From: Dugong dugon
Lineage: Eukaryota; Chordata; Mammalia; Sirenia; Dugongidae
DNA length: 64,000 nt
NCBI GenBank assembly: GCA_030035585.1
Contig: CM057476.1
Span: forward strand, 23,358,501-23,422,500
Direction: 5' to 3'
Each line of letters starts with the position of its first letter. Position 1 is the first letter of the stretch. Both the position numbers and the translations under genes were made by a program. Below, piece after piece: positions 54,270 to 64,000 of this stretch. Below the pieces are notes generated by a model, which saw nothing but the letters and a program-made list of their open reading frames with translations, was not told the DNA's origin and made no database searches.

Positions 54270-54480
54270 CCAAAAATCAAACCCGTTGCCGGTGAGTTGG
54301 TTCTGACTCATGGCAACCCCATGTGTCATAGAGCAGAACTGTTCCATAGGGTTTACTTGGCTGTAATCTTTATGGAAGCAAGTTACAAACCTTTCTTCCA
54401 CTATGCTTCGGGGTGGGTTCAAGCCACCAACATTTAGGTTAGTAGAGGAGTGCAAACCATTTGCACCATCCAGGGACCTT
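54270..54480 (-). repeat. AfroSINE-type SINE
   Basis: ACCCGTTGCCGGTGAGTTGG, CATGGCAACCCCATGTGTCA and AACCATTTGCACCATCCAGG. It sits just outside the right arm of the inverted duplication. Confidence 0.88.
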
Positions 54481-54597
54481 TTTCTGGATACAGAAGGGAA
54501 TAAATACTGTACTGAAGGAAGGGGTGTGGGAGTAGGCGAGCTGAGAAGGTTGAGTTGGGCAGGGCTGGCTACATGATATGCAGGACCTTGAACGTAA

Positions 54598-54812
54598 CGA
54601 AGGCCCCTGTGTGGCACAAATGGTTAATGCTTGCCTACAAGTCTAAAGGTTGGAGGCTGAAATGCACCCAGCAGAGCTGCAGAAGAAAGGCCTGATGATC
54701 TGCTTCTCTAAAGATGCCAAGAAAACCCAATGGAGCAGTTCTATTCTGTCACGCATGCGGTCAGCATGAGTCAGAATCAATTCAGCTCAACAGCAATGGG
54801 TTTGTTTGTTTG
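54598..54812 (+). repeat. AfroSINE-type SINE
   Basis: AAGGCCCCTGTGTGGCACAA and AGCATGAGTCAGAATCAATT, with a TTTGTTTGTTTGTTTTG tail. Partner of 30,822-31,034. Confidence 0.88.
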
Positions 54813-54824
54813 TTTTGGTGCAAA

Positions 54825-55042
54825 ATGAGTCCTTGAATGGTGCAAATGGTTAATGCACTCAGCTGCTAACTGAAAGGCTGGAGGTTCAAGTCGTGCAGAG
54901 GCACCTCAGAAGAAAGACCTGCAGATCTACTTCTGAGAAGCCAGCCATTGAAAATCCTATGGAGCACAGTTCTGTTCTTCTGTGCTGGCATACATGGAGT
55001 CGCCCTGAGTTGGAGTTGACTGCACGGCAACTGGTTTCAACT
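54825..55042 (+). repeat. AfroSINE-type SINE
   Basis: GAGTCCTTGAATGGTGCAAA, GGCTGGAGGTTCAAGTCGTG and CCTGAGTTGGAGTTGACTGC. Partner of 30,597-30,813. Confidence 0.88.
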
Positions 55043-55799
55043 GGTGCAAAACGAAAATGCAGGCCCCTTTTCCAAAAACAATTCAGAATTTCAAGATGGC
55101 AACCACAGAGCATTAAACCAAGCGTGGGCCCCCTCTGAGTGGGGCTCCATCAAGTCAGGCTTGAATTTGGGAACTAGACTGTGGTCCACAGAAAGCGGGT
55201 GGTCTTACCCTTTCAGCAATTTGACCAGGACTTCTGAAAGCTGCTGGGATGAGGAGGAGGTATGGCCCGATTGGAAGGGGATGAGCTGAAGGCAGGGAGA
55301 CAGTCTGGAGGCTGTTGCACTAGTCCAGGAAAGAAGTAATGACAGCCTGGGGCAGGGAGGAGAGAGGAGGGGACGGCTTCAGGCCATGTAGACTTTGATT
55401 TGGACACACCTGATACGGATGACAGATACTAGTGTTCTAGGACCACCTAACAAATGACCGTAAACTGGTTGGCTTAAAACCACAGAGATTTATCTTCTCA
55501 CACTTCCAGAGGCTAGATGTCTGAAATCAAGCGGTGAGTAAGGGCACACTCCCTCTGAAGACTCCGGGGGAGAATCCATCCCTTGCCTCTTCCAGCTTCC
55601 GGTGGCTCCAGGCTTCCTGGGCTGTGGCCACATCATTCCAATCTCTGCCTGTCTTCACACGGCCTTCTCCTCTTCTCCCCACGCCTCTCCTCTGGGCATC
55701 TCTTATAAGGACAATTGCCATTGCAGTTAGGGCTCAATGGATAATCTAGGGAGATCTCATCCTGAGATCATTAACTACATCTGCAAAGACTCTTTTTGT

Positions 55800-56345
55800 T
55801 TTTTTGTTTTTTATTGTACTTTAGATGAAGGTTGACAGAGCAAATTAGTTTCTCACTAAACAATTAATACGTATATGGTTTTGTGGAAGCCCTGGTGGTG
55901 TAGCGGTTAAGAGCTTGGCTGCTAACCAAAAGGTTGGCAGTTTGAATCCACCAGTTGCTCCTTGGAAACCCTATAGGGCAGTTCCTATAGGGTCGCCATG
56001 AGTCGCAATTGACTGGGTTGCAACGGGTTATGGGTTATTGTTTTGTGACATCGGTTGCCAATCCCATGACGTGTCAACATTCTCCCCTTCTCGAACTTGG
56101 GTTCCCACTACTGACTTTCCTGGCTCCTCCTACTTTCTCATCGTTGCCCCTGGGCTGGTGTGCCCATTTAGTCTCATTTTGTTTTATTTGCCTGTCTAAT
56201 CTTTGGCTGAAGGGTGAACCTCAAGAGTGACTTCAGTACTGAGTTAAAAGGGTGTCTGGGGGCCATACTCTCAGGGTTTCTCACCTAGGTTGGATGTAGA
56301 ACATTGTTTTTATGCACTATGTTATGCCAATTGACATAGATGTCC
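55800..56345 (-). mobile_element. L1 3' UTR with SINE (right-arm copy)
   Basis: ATTGTACTTTAGATGAAGGT, ATTCTCCCCTTCTCGAACTT, AGTCTCATTTTGTTTTATTT and ACATTGTTTTTATGCACTAT. Partner of 28,925-29,833. A SINE at 55,884-56,036 sits at the same site as in the left arm. Confidence 0.87.
55884..56036 (+). repeat. AfroSINE-type SINE
   Basis: GAAGCCCTGGTGGTGTAGCG, AGCTTGGCTGCTAACCAAAA, GGCAGTTTGAATCCACCAGT and GTCGCCATGAGTCGCAATTG. The tRNA-like head is well kept. It has no L1 insertion. Confidence 0.93.
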
Positions 56346-56869
56346 CCTAAGCCTAGTGTATTCTTGACATACCTTCTGGGCGGCCCCCATTCAACTCACT
56401 ACAGTGGGCGATGTATGTGATGCCCCTTCTCAAGACAGGACAAGAAAGGCAAGCTGAGAAGGACAAGAGTCCCACACCCACAGCTACCACGGGGGCCCCA
56501 CATGCAGCACCCTCCTCCGTGGAGAATGGTCCTTCTAGGAAGCTGAGAGGGCTGCCTGCCACCTGTGCGGGTGGACGGTGGGGACTTGGTGAGCAGGGCC
56601 AAGGAGAAAGCCTGCTGACAGGTAGAGCCTTCTCCGGCTTTGATTCATTGGGCAGGAGCTAGACCTTCTCTTCACCCCTGTCACCCATCACTGAGGATCA
56701 GATGGAGTGGGCAGGCCTTGACCACGTCCTCATATTTGAAATATTTGGTTCTTAAGTGAGGCCGGAGCAGGGTGCTGCTACCCCAAGTCAAAGGGACGGA
56801 GGCAGGCTGGGCAGGTGGGGTCCTCTAGTAGGGCGGGTGGCAGCGTGGAAACTGTCCTCGACACCAAAG

Positions 56870-57082
56870 CCAAAAACCAAAACTTGTTGCCGTCGAGTTG
56901 ATTCCAACTCATAGCAACCCTTTTTAGGACAGAGTAGACCTGCCCCATAGAGTTTCCAAGGCAGTAATCTTTACGGAAGCAGACTGCCACATCTTTCTCC
57001 CACGGAGAGGCTGGTGGGTTTGAATCACTGACATTTTAGTTAGCAGCCAAGTACTTAACCACTGCACAACCAGGGCTCTGCT
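56870..57082 (-). repeat. AfroSINE-type SINE
   Basis: AACTTGTTGCCGTCGAGTTG, CTCATAGCAACCCTTTTTAG and TTAACCACTGCACAACCAGG. Partner of 28,183-28,392. Confidence 0.9.
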
Positions 57083-57484
57083 GACGCTGAAGCCAGTGGC
57101 CCGTAAACGCTTTCTATTTGGACTTCAGACCAGTGGCCAGGGAATGAGGCAGGCACAAAGACTCAAAGCCCACTCACTCCCCAAGTCTCCTCCCCCAACG
57201 CCATCCTTCATGTGTTCCCTGCTTGCTCCAGCCCTCACAGAATCATCTAAGAGGGTAGACGTTATTTGATGTACATTTTGTAAGTATATTAGACATCAGT
57301 AAAAAGGTTGTAAAACCCTGGGGGTAACTCGTACACCAACATTCATTGCCACACTATTCACAGTAGCCTAAAGTTAGGAACAACTTAAACATCCAGCGGC
57401 ACATGAATGGATAAACAACATGTGGCATAGACACACACTGGAATATTATTCAGCCATAAAGAGAAGTTAAGTTCTGATATCCCC

Positions 57485-58540
57485 ACGTGTCTGTCAGTTG
57501 GTCATACTGTGGGGGCTTGCGTGTTGCTGTGATGCTGGAAGCTATGCCACCGGTATTCAAACACCAGCAGAGTCACCCATGGTGGACAGGTTTCAGCTGA
57601 GCTTCCAGACTAAGACAGACTAGGAAGAAGGACCTGGCGGTCTACTTCTGAAAAGAATTAGCCAGTGAAAACCCTTTGAATAGCAGTGGAACATTGTCTG
57701 ATAGAACGGGGCATCAGGATTGGAGGAAGCCTCATTAACTACTTCGTTATTCAGATGACACAACCTTACTTTCTGAAAGTGAAGGGGACTTGAAGTACTT
57801 ACCGATGAGGATCAAAGGCTACAGCTTTCAGTATGGATTACACCTCAACGTAAAGAAAACAAAAATCCTCACAAATGGACCAATAGGCAACATCATGATA
57901 AACTGAGAAAGGATTGAAATTGTCAAGGATTTCACTGTACTTGAATCCGCAACCAACACCCATGGCAGCAGTAGTGAAGAAATCAAACGATGGGTTGCAT
58001 TGGGCAAATCTGCTGCAAAAGATCTCTTTAAAGTGTTCAAAAGCAAAGATGTCACCTTGAAGAATAAGGTGTGCCTGACCCAAGCCAGGAAATCCTGGTG
58101 ATGTAGTGGTTAAGAGCTATGGTTGCTATCCAAAAGGTCAGCAGTTCAAAGCTACCAGGAGCTCCTTGGAAACCATATGGGGCAGTTCTGCTGTGTCCTA
58201 TAGGGTCACTATGAGTCGGAATCCCCTCAACAGCAATGGGTTTTTTTTTTGGACCCAAGTCACAATGTTTTCAATCACCTCATGTGCGTGTGAAAGCTGG
58301 AGAATGAATAAGGAAGACAGAAGAAGAATCGATGTCTCTGAATTATGGTGTTGAAGATGAATACTGAATACACCATGGACTGCCAAAAGAATGAACAAAT
58401 CTCTCTTGGAAGAAGTACAGCCAGAATTCTCCTTGGAAGCAAGGATTGTAAGACTTTATCTCACATACTTTGCACATGTTATCAGGAGGGATCAGTCCCC
58501 GGAGAAGGACATCATGCTTGGTAAAGTAGTGGGTCAATTA
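57485..58540 (+). mobile_element. RTE-clade LINE with SINE (right-arm copy)
   Basis: On + : GGTTGGAGGAAGCC-type sequence, then AGATGACACAACCTTACTTT, CTTACCGATGAGGATCAAAG, GGATTACACCTCAACGTAAA and AGAATAAGGTGTGCCTGACC. A SINE follows (58,083-58,255), then TGAAAGCTGGAGAATGAATA and GGAGAAGGACATCATGCTTG. It stops abruptly at about 58,540, where RTE sequence of opposite orientation begins. Confidence 0.88.
58083..58255 (+). repeat. AfroSINE-type SINE
   Basis: GGAAATCCTGGTGATGTAGT, AGGTCAGCAGTTCAAAGCTA and ACTATGAGTCGGAATCCCCT. Partner of 27,000-27,180. Confidence 0.9.
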
Positions 58541-58542
58541 AG

Positions 58543-58912
58543 GGTTCTGAAATTCCCATTCTTTGCAACGTTATCCATAATTTGTTATGATCCATGAGTT
58601 GAATGCCTTTGCATGGTCCATAAAACACAGGTAAACATCTCTCTGGTATTCTCTGATTTCAGCCAGGATCCATCTGACATCAGTAATAATATCCCTCATT
58701 CTCCGTCCTCTTCTGAATCCGGCTTGACTTTCTGGCAGTTCCCTGTAGATGTACCGCTGCAACAGCTTTTGAATAATCTTCAGCAAAATTTTACTTGCGT
58801 GTGATATTAACGATGTTGTTAGATAATTTCTGCATTCTGTTGGATCACCTTTCTTTGGAATGAGTGTAAATATGGATCTTTTCCAGTCGGTTGGTCAGGT
58901 CTTCCAAATTTT
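58543..58912 (-). mobile_element. RTE-clade LINE, reverse transcriptase part (copy B)
   Basis: The - strand reads LKIIQKLLQRYIYRELPESQ, AGFRRGRRMRDIITDVRWI and DVYLCFMDHAKAFN. The last includes the F-x-D-x-A-K-A-F-like RT motif, with His before the Ala-Lys-Ala-Phe. Confidence 0.88.
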
Positions 58913-59036
58913 TTGGCAAGCCCCCACAGTATGACAAACTGACAGATGAGTGGGAGTCTTTAAATTTAGACATCCTTTATCTTGATCTTCTCACAACCGA
59001 TTATAAGCATCATGTATTAATTCATTCAAGAAATAT

Positions 59037-59997
59037 ATATATGAGACCTCTACTGGAAAAACTCAAGAAATAGTTTGCACACAAAAAGAAACAATCTTTG
59101 TTGGTTAAGAGGTATGTGAGGGATGGTGGTGGGAAATACTAAATAGACAGTAGATAAGTGGTAACTTTGGTGAAGGGTAAGACATACAGAATACTGGGGA
59201 AGCCAGCACAGCTTGTACAAGGAAAGGTCATGGAAGCTCCATAGAGACATCCAAACTCCCTGAGGGACTGAATTGCTGGGTGGAGGGCTGTGGGGACCAT
59301 AGTCTCAGGGAACATCTAGCTCAGTTGGCATAACACAGTTTATAAGAAAACGTTCTACATTCTACCTTGGTGAGTAGCGCCTGTGGTCTTAAAAGCCATC
59401 TAAGATACTCCACTGGTCTCACCCCTTCGGCAGCAAAGGAGAATGAACAAAACAAGATACAACGGAAGGATTAATCCAAAAGGACTAATGGACCACAACT
59501 ACCATGGCCTCTACCAGACTGAGCCTAGTACAACTAGATGGTGCCCGGCTATCACTACTGACTGCTCTGACTGGGATCACAACAGAGGGTCCTGGACAGA
59601 GCTAGAGAAAAACGTTGAACAAAATTCTAAATCACAAAAAATGACCAGACTTACTGGCCTGACAGAGACTGGATAAACCCCAAGAGTGTGGCCCCCAGAC
59701 ACTCTTCTAGCTCAGTGATGAAGTCAACCCCGAGGTTCACCGTTCAGCCAACGATTAGACAGCCCCTTAAAAGAAAACGAGACTAATGGGGCATAACAGT
59801 CCAGGGACAAGGACTAGAAGGGAGGAGGGGACAGGAAAGCTGGTAATAGGGAACCCAAGGATGAGAAGGGACAGTGTTGACATGTTGTGGGGTTGTTAAC
59901 CATTGTCATAAAACAATATGTGTACTAACTGTTTAATGAGGAACTATTTGTTCTGTAAACCTTCATTTAAAGTACAATAAAAAAATAAAAAAATAAA
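59037..59997 (+). mobile_element. L1 3' end insertion private to copy B
   Basis: It is flanked by the target duplication CAAGAAATAT (59,027-59,036 and 59,998-60,007). Copy A has the empty site at about 13,013. The element carries AATCTTTGTTGGTTAAGAGG, GAAGGGTAAGACATACAGAA, CCTCTACCAGACTGAGCCTA and an A-rich end. Confidence 0.92.
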
Positions 59998-60029
59998 CAA
60001 GAAATATTTATTGGTCTCTTAGTATGCAC

Positions 60030-60185
60030 CCTGAGGGTGCAGTGGTTAAGAGCCTGACTACTAACCAAAGAGTTAGCAGTTGGAATCCACCAGCCACTCC
60101 TTGAAAATCCTATGGGGAAGTTCTAGTCTGTCCTATAAGCTCATTGTCAGTCTCAATTGCCTCCATGGCAATGGAGTAGGTTTTT
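60030..60185 (+). repeat. AfroSINE-type SINE (copy B)
   Basis: CCTGAGGGTGCAGTGGTTAA, AGCCTGACTACTAACCAAAG and TGGAATCCACCAGCCACTCC. It keeps the head bases that its partner at 13,045 has lost. Confidence 0.88.
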
Positions 60186-60409
60186 TTTAGGCATCCACCT
60201 TTTGTACAGCCCTTGGGATCTAGAGGTGAGCAAAATAGACACGTGATGTGTCTTTCCTGACGCCTGCAGTCTAGTGGGAAACATAAAGAGTAACGCACAT
60301 ATCGTTACAGAATCGAATTGTCATAGATTCCATTCTAGTGGACCTTGACTGGCTGTTGTTTCTCCGTGTGCTTCTCCAGCTTTCATCCTCTCTTTTTCTT
60401 TCTTCTTTT

Positions 60410-60770
60410 TAAATTATACTTTAGATGAAGGTTTGCAGAGTAAACAAATTTCTTACTAATCAATTAATATATGTATTAATATATGTATATGTGACATTGG
60501 TTGCCCACCCCACAACACGTCAACACTCTCCCCTTCTCGAACTTGGGTTTCCCATTACCAGCTTTCCTGTGCCCTCCTGCCTTCTCATCCTTGCCCTGGG
60601 CTGTTGTGCCCATTCAGTCTTGTCTTGTTTCATGGGCTTGTCTAATCTTTGGCTAAAGGGTGAACCTCAGGAGTGACTTCATTGCTGAGCTATAAGGGGG
60701 TCTGGGGGCCATACTCTGAGGGTTTCTCCAGTCTCTGTCAGACCAGTAAGTCTGTTCTTTTTTTCTTTTT
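60410..60770 (-). mobile_element. L1 3' UTR fragment (copy B)
   Basis: ACTTTAGATGAAGGTTTGCA, CTCCCCTTCTCGAACTTGGG and GGGTTTCTCCAGTCTCTGTC. Partner of 13,405-13,765. Confidence 0.85.
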
Positions 60771-63170
60771 AACGTTGTGCATAGATATTTTATTACATTT
60801 AAATTTCACACTTCACTGCTTTAAAAGTTTTTTTATTCATTGTGTTGTTGTTGTTGAGAATATACACAGTGAAATATATACCAGTTCAACAGTTTGCATA
60901 TGTACAATTTGGTGACATTTATTACATTCTTCCACTTGTGCAACCATTCTCACCGTTCCTTTCTGAGTTGTTCTTCTCCATTAACATAAGCTCACTGCTC
61001 CCTAAGGTTCCTATCTAATCTTTCGAGTTGCTGTTATCACTTTGATCCCATACAGATAGTTCTTAAAGAACGTAATGCTCAAGGCGTTTTTTGTTGTTGT
61101 TTTTTTTTAAATAATTAAGCTACACTACTGTTTGGTTTTAAGAAGACTTATGGGGATATTTTTGGTTTAAATTTGAGAATTATCTCAGGGCTATAGTTTT
61201 AGGGGTTCATCCAGCCTCTGTGGCTCTCTGGATTTTGTGATAATTTGAAATTTTGTTCTACATTTTCCCCCTTTAGATCAGAACACTTCTCGAGAATTCA
61301 GTAATGGAACCATCCAGTTCTCGTCTCATGACAAAGAAGATAGTTGTTCATGAAGGCAATTAGTTACACATTCCATTTCCTCCTCCTATTCCTGACTCTC
61401 CGTCATTGTACCTCGGATGTACCTGCATTGTACCTTGGATGGCCACTTGCAAACTTTTACGACCCCAGGTACTACAAAATGAACTAAGAGGTAGAACAGA
61501 AGCACTAAACAAGTTATTAGGCCAATTAACTGGCATGTCCAATGAAACAGTGACCCTGAACCTCCAAAGCGGAGAAGGACATCATGCTTGGTAAAATAGA
61601 GGATCTGTGAAAAACAGAAAGACCCTCAGCGAGACAGATTGACACAGTGGCTTCAACAATGGGCTCTTACATAGCAATGATTGTAAGGATGGGGCTGGAC
61701 CCGGCAGTGTTTCGTTCTATTCTACATAAGGTCGCTATGAGTCGGAACTGACTATCGACGCCATCTAACTATGACAAGAAACTTCCAAGGAAGGAACCAA
61801 ATCCCTTGAGGTGTTTGGTTGTGTATAAGCAGCCTCAGCAGCTACTCTTATTTATTTTTAGTCATTGTTGTAAATATATTTATCACACAACATGTGCCAA
61901 TTCAACTTTTTACAGGTGTACGACTTATTGACAGCACTGACAATAATCGTCTGTGCAACCCTACCTGTAATCAATGCCATTGTTCCATCACTGTAAACCA
62001 AAACTCAGTATTCCATAAGCAATAAACTCACTTTCCCCCTCCCTCACACCCCTGGTAACCACTAATAAACTTTGGTCTCTCTGCATTTGCCTGTTCTTGT
62101 CTTTTTACGTAAATGAGGTCATACAATATTTGTCCTTTTGTGATTGACTTCTTTCACTCAGCGTAGTGTCTTCAAGCTCCACCCATATTGTAGCATGTAT
62201 CAAGACTTCATTTCTCTTTCTGAGTAGTATTCCATTGTATGTATGTAGCACACTTTGTTTATTCATTCATCTGTCAGTGGGCATTTAGGTTGTTTCCACT
62301 TTTTGGCTATTGTGAATAGTGCTGCGGTAAACATTGGTGTACAAGTCTCTGAGTATCTGCTTTCAAGTCTTTGGGTATATACCTAGGAGTGGAATTTCTG
62401 GGTTATATGGTAGTTCTGCTTTTAATTTTTTGAGGAACTGCCACACGGTTTTCCATAGTGGCTGTGTCATTTTGCATTCCCACCGGCAATGGATAAGTGT
62501 TCCAATTTCCCCACAACCTGACCAATATTTGTTGTTTTATTATCATATTTTATTTTAGCCATCCTAGTGGGAGTGAAATGGTATCTCATTTTAGTATTGA
62601 TTTGCATCTCTCTGATGGCTAATGACATTGAGCATTTTTTTTTTGTGTCTGGTGGTGATTTGAATGTCCTCTTTGGTGAAATGTCTATTCAAGTCCTTTG
62701 CCTATTTTAGGATTGGGTGATTAGTCATTTTGTGGTCGTCAAAGTTTTATATATATTTTGGCTATTAGATTCTTATCAGATATATGGTTTCTGAAGATAT
62801 TGTCTCGATTGGTAGCTTGTCTTTTCACTCTTTTGGTAGTCTTTTGATGATCAAAAGTTTTAAAATTTTATGATGTCCCATTTATCTATTTTGCCTTTTG
62901 CCATTTGTGCTTTTGTTATTATATTAGCTAATCCATTGTTAAAAGCTAGGCCTGACAGCATTGCCTCTGCATTTTCTTCTAAGAATGTCGTGGTTTCAAT
63001 GTTCACATTTAAATCCTTAATCCATTTTGCATTTGTTTTTGTGTGTGATGGGAGGCGTGGATTCTGTTTTATTTTTCTGCATTTGGAAACCCAATTTTCC
63101 CAGCATCAATAATGGAAGAGACTCTTCTTTCAATGGACCATTCTTGAAAATAGAGGCCTCGACAGCTGTT
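60771..63170 (-). mobile_element. Older L1 with RTE 3' end (copy B)
   Basis: Partner of 13,766-16,145, with GAATATACACAGTGAAATAT, an RTE 3' end at 61,568-61,775, ACTTTGGTCTCTCTGCATTT and TAGGCCTGACAGCATTGCCT. ORF2 is broken. Confidence 0.85.
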
Positions 63171-63211
63171 TTCTCCTAAGTCTCTGAAGTTGCATGTAGG
63201 GGAAAGAGTGT

Positions 63212-63415
63212 GAGATTTGGAGCTAAAGAGGTGAGCCTTGCTGACCCTAAACACTCTGCCAGTGTGACCCTGGGCAGGTCGCCTCATCTCCCTGACCTTG
63301 GCTTTCCCCTCTATTAAATAAGGATGATGACTCATGGGGTTACTTTGAGAGTGAAATGAGTGGCTAGGGGTGAAGGAGCTGACTATGTGTAAGACATCAA
63401 ATAATCCTCTCCACA
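63212..63415 (+). repeat. MIR SINE (copy B)
   Basis: TGAGATTTGGAGCTAAAGAG, CCTGGGCAGGTCGCCTCATC and GAGAGTGAAATGAGTGGC. Partner of 16,200-16,398. Confidence 0.75.
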
Positions 63416-64000
63416 CTTTTTTAAAAATGATTTTATTTATTTTGTTGTTGTTGTTGGGAATATACACAGCAAAATATACCCAATCCAACAGTTTCTACGT
63501 GTACCATTTAGTGACACTGATTACATTCTTAGAGTTGTGCAACCATTCTCACTCTCCTTTTCTGAGTTGTTCCTCCCCCATTAACATAAATTCACTGCCC
63601 TCTAAGGATCTTATCTAATCTTTCGAGTTGCTGGTATAGATTTGATCCCATATAGATAGTTCTGAAAAGAGTATAATGCTCAAGGCAGAACTGTTTTACT
63701 ATAAGCTAAATTATTGTTTGGTTTTAAGAAGACTTCATGGGATATTTTTGGATTAAGGTTTAAAGGTTATCTCAGGATAGTAGTTTCAGGGGTTCATTCA
63801 ACCCTCGTGGCTCTAGGATGTCGCGCATCCATGAGAATTTGAAATTCTGTTCTGCATTTTCCCCTTTTGATCAGGATTCTTGTATGGAATCTTTGATCAA
63901 AATATTCGGTAATGGTGGCCAGGCACCATCCAGTTCTTCTGGTCTCATGGCAAAGGAGGCAGTTGTTCATGGAGGCAATTAGCCACACATTCCATGTCCT

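Larger units (their letters stand above)
54513..58535 (-). repeat. Inverted duplication, right arm (partner 26.74-31.12 kb)
   Basis: Reverse complement of the left arm. It begins with AAGGAAGGGGTGTGGGAGTA (partner at about 31,100), runs through two SINEs, unique DNA, the old repeat, L1 with SINE, unique DNA (56.35-57.3), old L1 (57.3-57.48) and RTE (57.48-58.53), and ends in RTE sequence CATCATGCTTGGTAAAGTAG. It lacks the 322-base L1 insertion of the left arm. Confidence 0.92.
58543..64000 (+). repeat. Segmental duplication, copy B (partner 12.53-17.73 kb)
   Basis: Direct-orientation copy of block A, in the same order: RTE RT region (58.54-58.91), SINE (60.03), L1 3' end (60.41), old L1 with RTE 3' end (60.77-63.17), MIR (63.2) and old L1 3' UTR (63.43 to the edge). 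It has a private L1 at 59,037-59,997 and lacks the private L1 of copy A. It is cut by the window end. Confidence 0.92.

Noticed and set aside
55886-55960. tRNA gene
   Set aside because: The A-box and B-box-like motifs belong to the tRNA-derived head of an AfroSINE, and the full tRNA fold with acceptor stem is not kept. The same holds for the other SINE heads.
1-64000. CRISPR array, operon or phage-type system
   Set aside because: The sequence is plainly mammalian nuclear DNA with introns, SINEs and LINEs. No regularly spaced short repeats of that kind were seen.

Overview
The window is ordinary nuclear DNA of a placental mammal, almost certainly an afrothere of the elephant/hyrax/manatee group. 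The evidence is the density of afrotherian lineage repeats: tRNA-headed AfroSINEs, RTE-clade (BovB-like) LINE copies and the matching L1 3' ends. Ancient mammalian repeats (MIR, L2, MER5, MER20, Tigger) lie underneath. Genes are sparse, and most open reading frames come from LINEs or GC-rich non-coding DNA.

Layout. Positions 1-4.8 kb hold the last three coding exons and short 3' UTR of THOC5 (+ strand), with intact splice sites, frame and stop. From 4.8 to 11.5 kb is intergenic DNA with MIR, MER5, SINE and L1 copies. From 11.5 to 17.75 kb is a block of RTE and L1 sequence (copy A). From about 18.0 to 22.8 kb, on the - strand, lies a duplicated leukemia inhibitory factor (LIF) gene. It keeps coding exons 2 and 3 with good splice sites and all six family cysteines, but has an in-frame TGA about 40% into exon 3 and no recognisable exon 1. 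The LIF copies of elephants and relatives are known, one of them (LIF6) having been described as re-functionalised and p53-responsive. This copy looks like one of the non-functional ones. From 22.8 to 54.5 kb is gene-poor DNA with many old and young repeats.

The right half contains two duplications. About 26.74-31.12 kb reappears in inverted orientation at 54.51-58.53 kb. About 12.53-17.73 kb (copy A) reappears in direct orientation from 58.54 kb to the window end (copy B). The two duplicates abut inside RTE sequence at about 58.54 kb. Each copy carries its own later L1 insertion with target-site duplications, so the order of events can be read directly. In copy A the sequence leads straight into the LIF copy, so copy B, cut by the window edge, may lead into another LIF copy just outside.

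There is no cooperating gene set here: THOC5 works in mRNA export, and the LIF copy is a cytokine-gene duplicate whose context is its duplication history. All family assignments were made by eye, without database searches.
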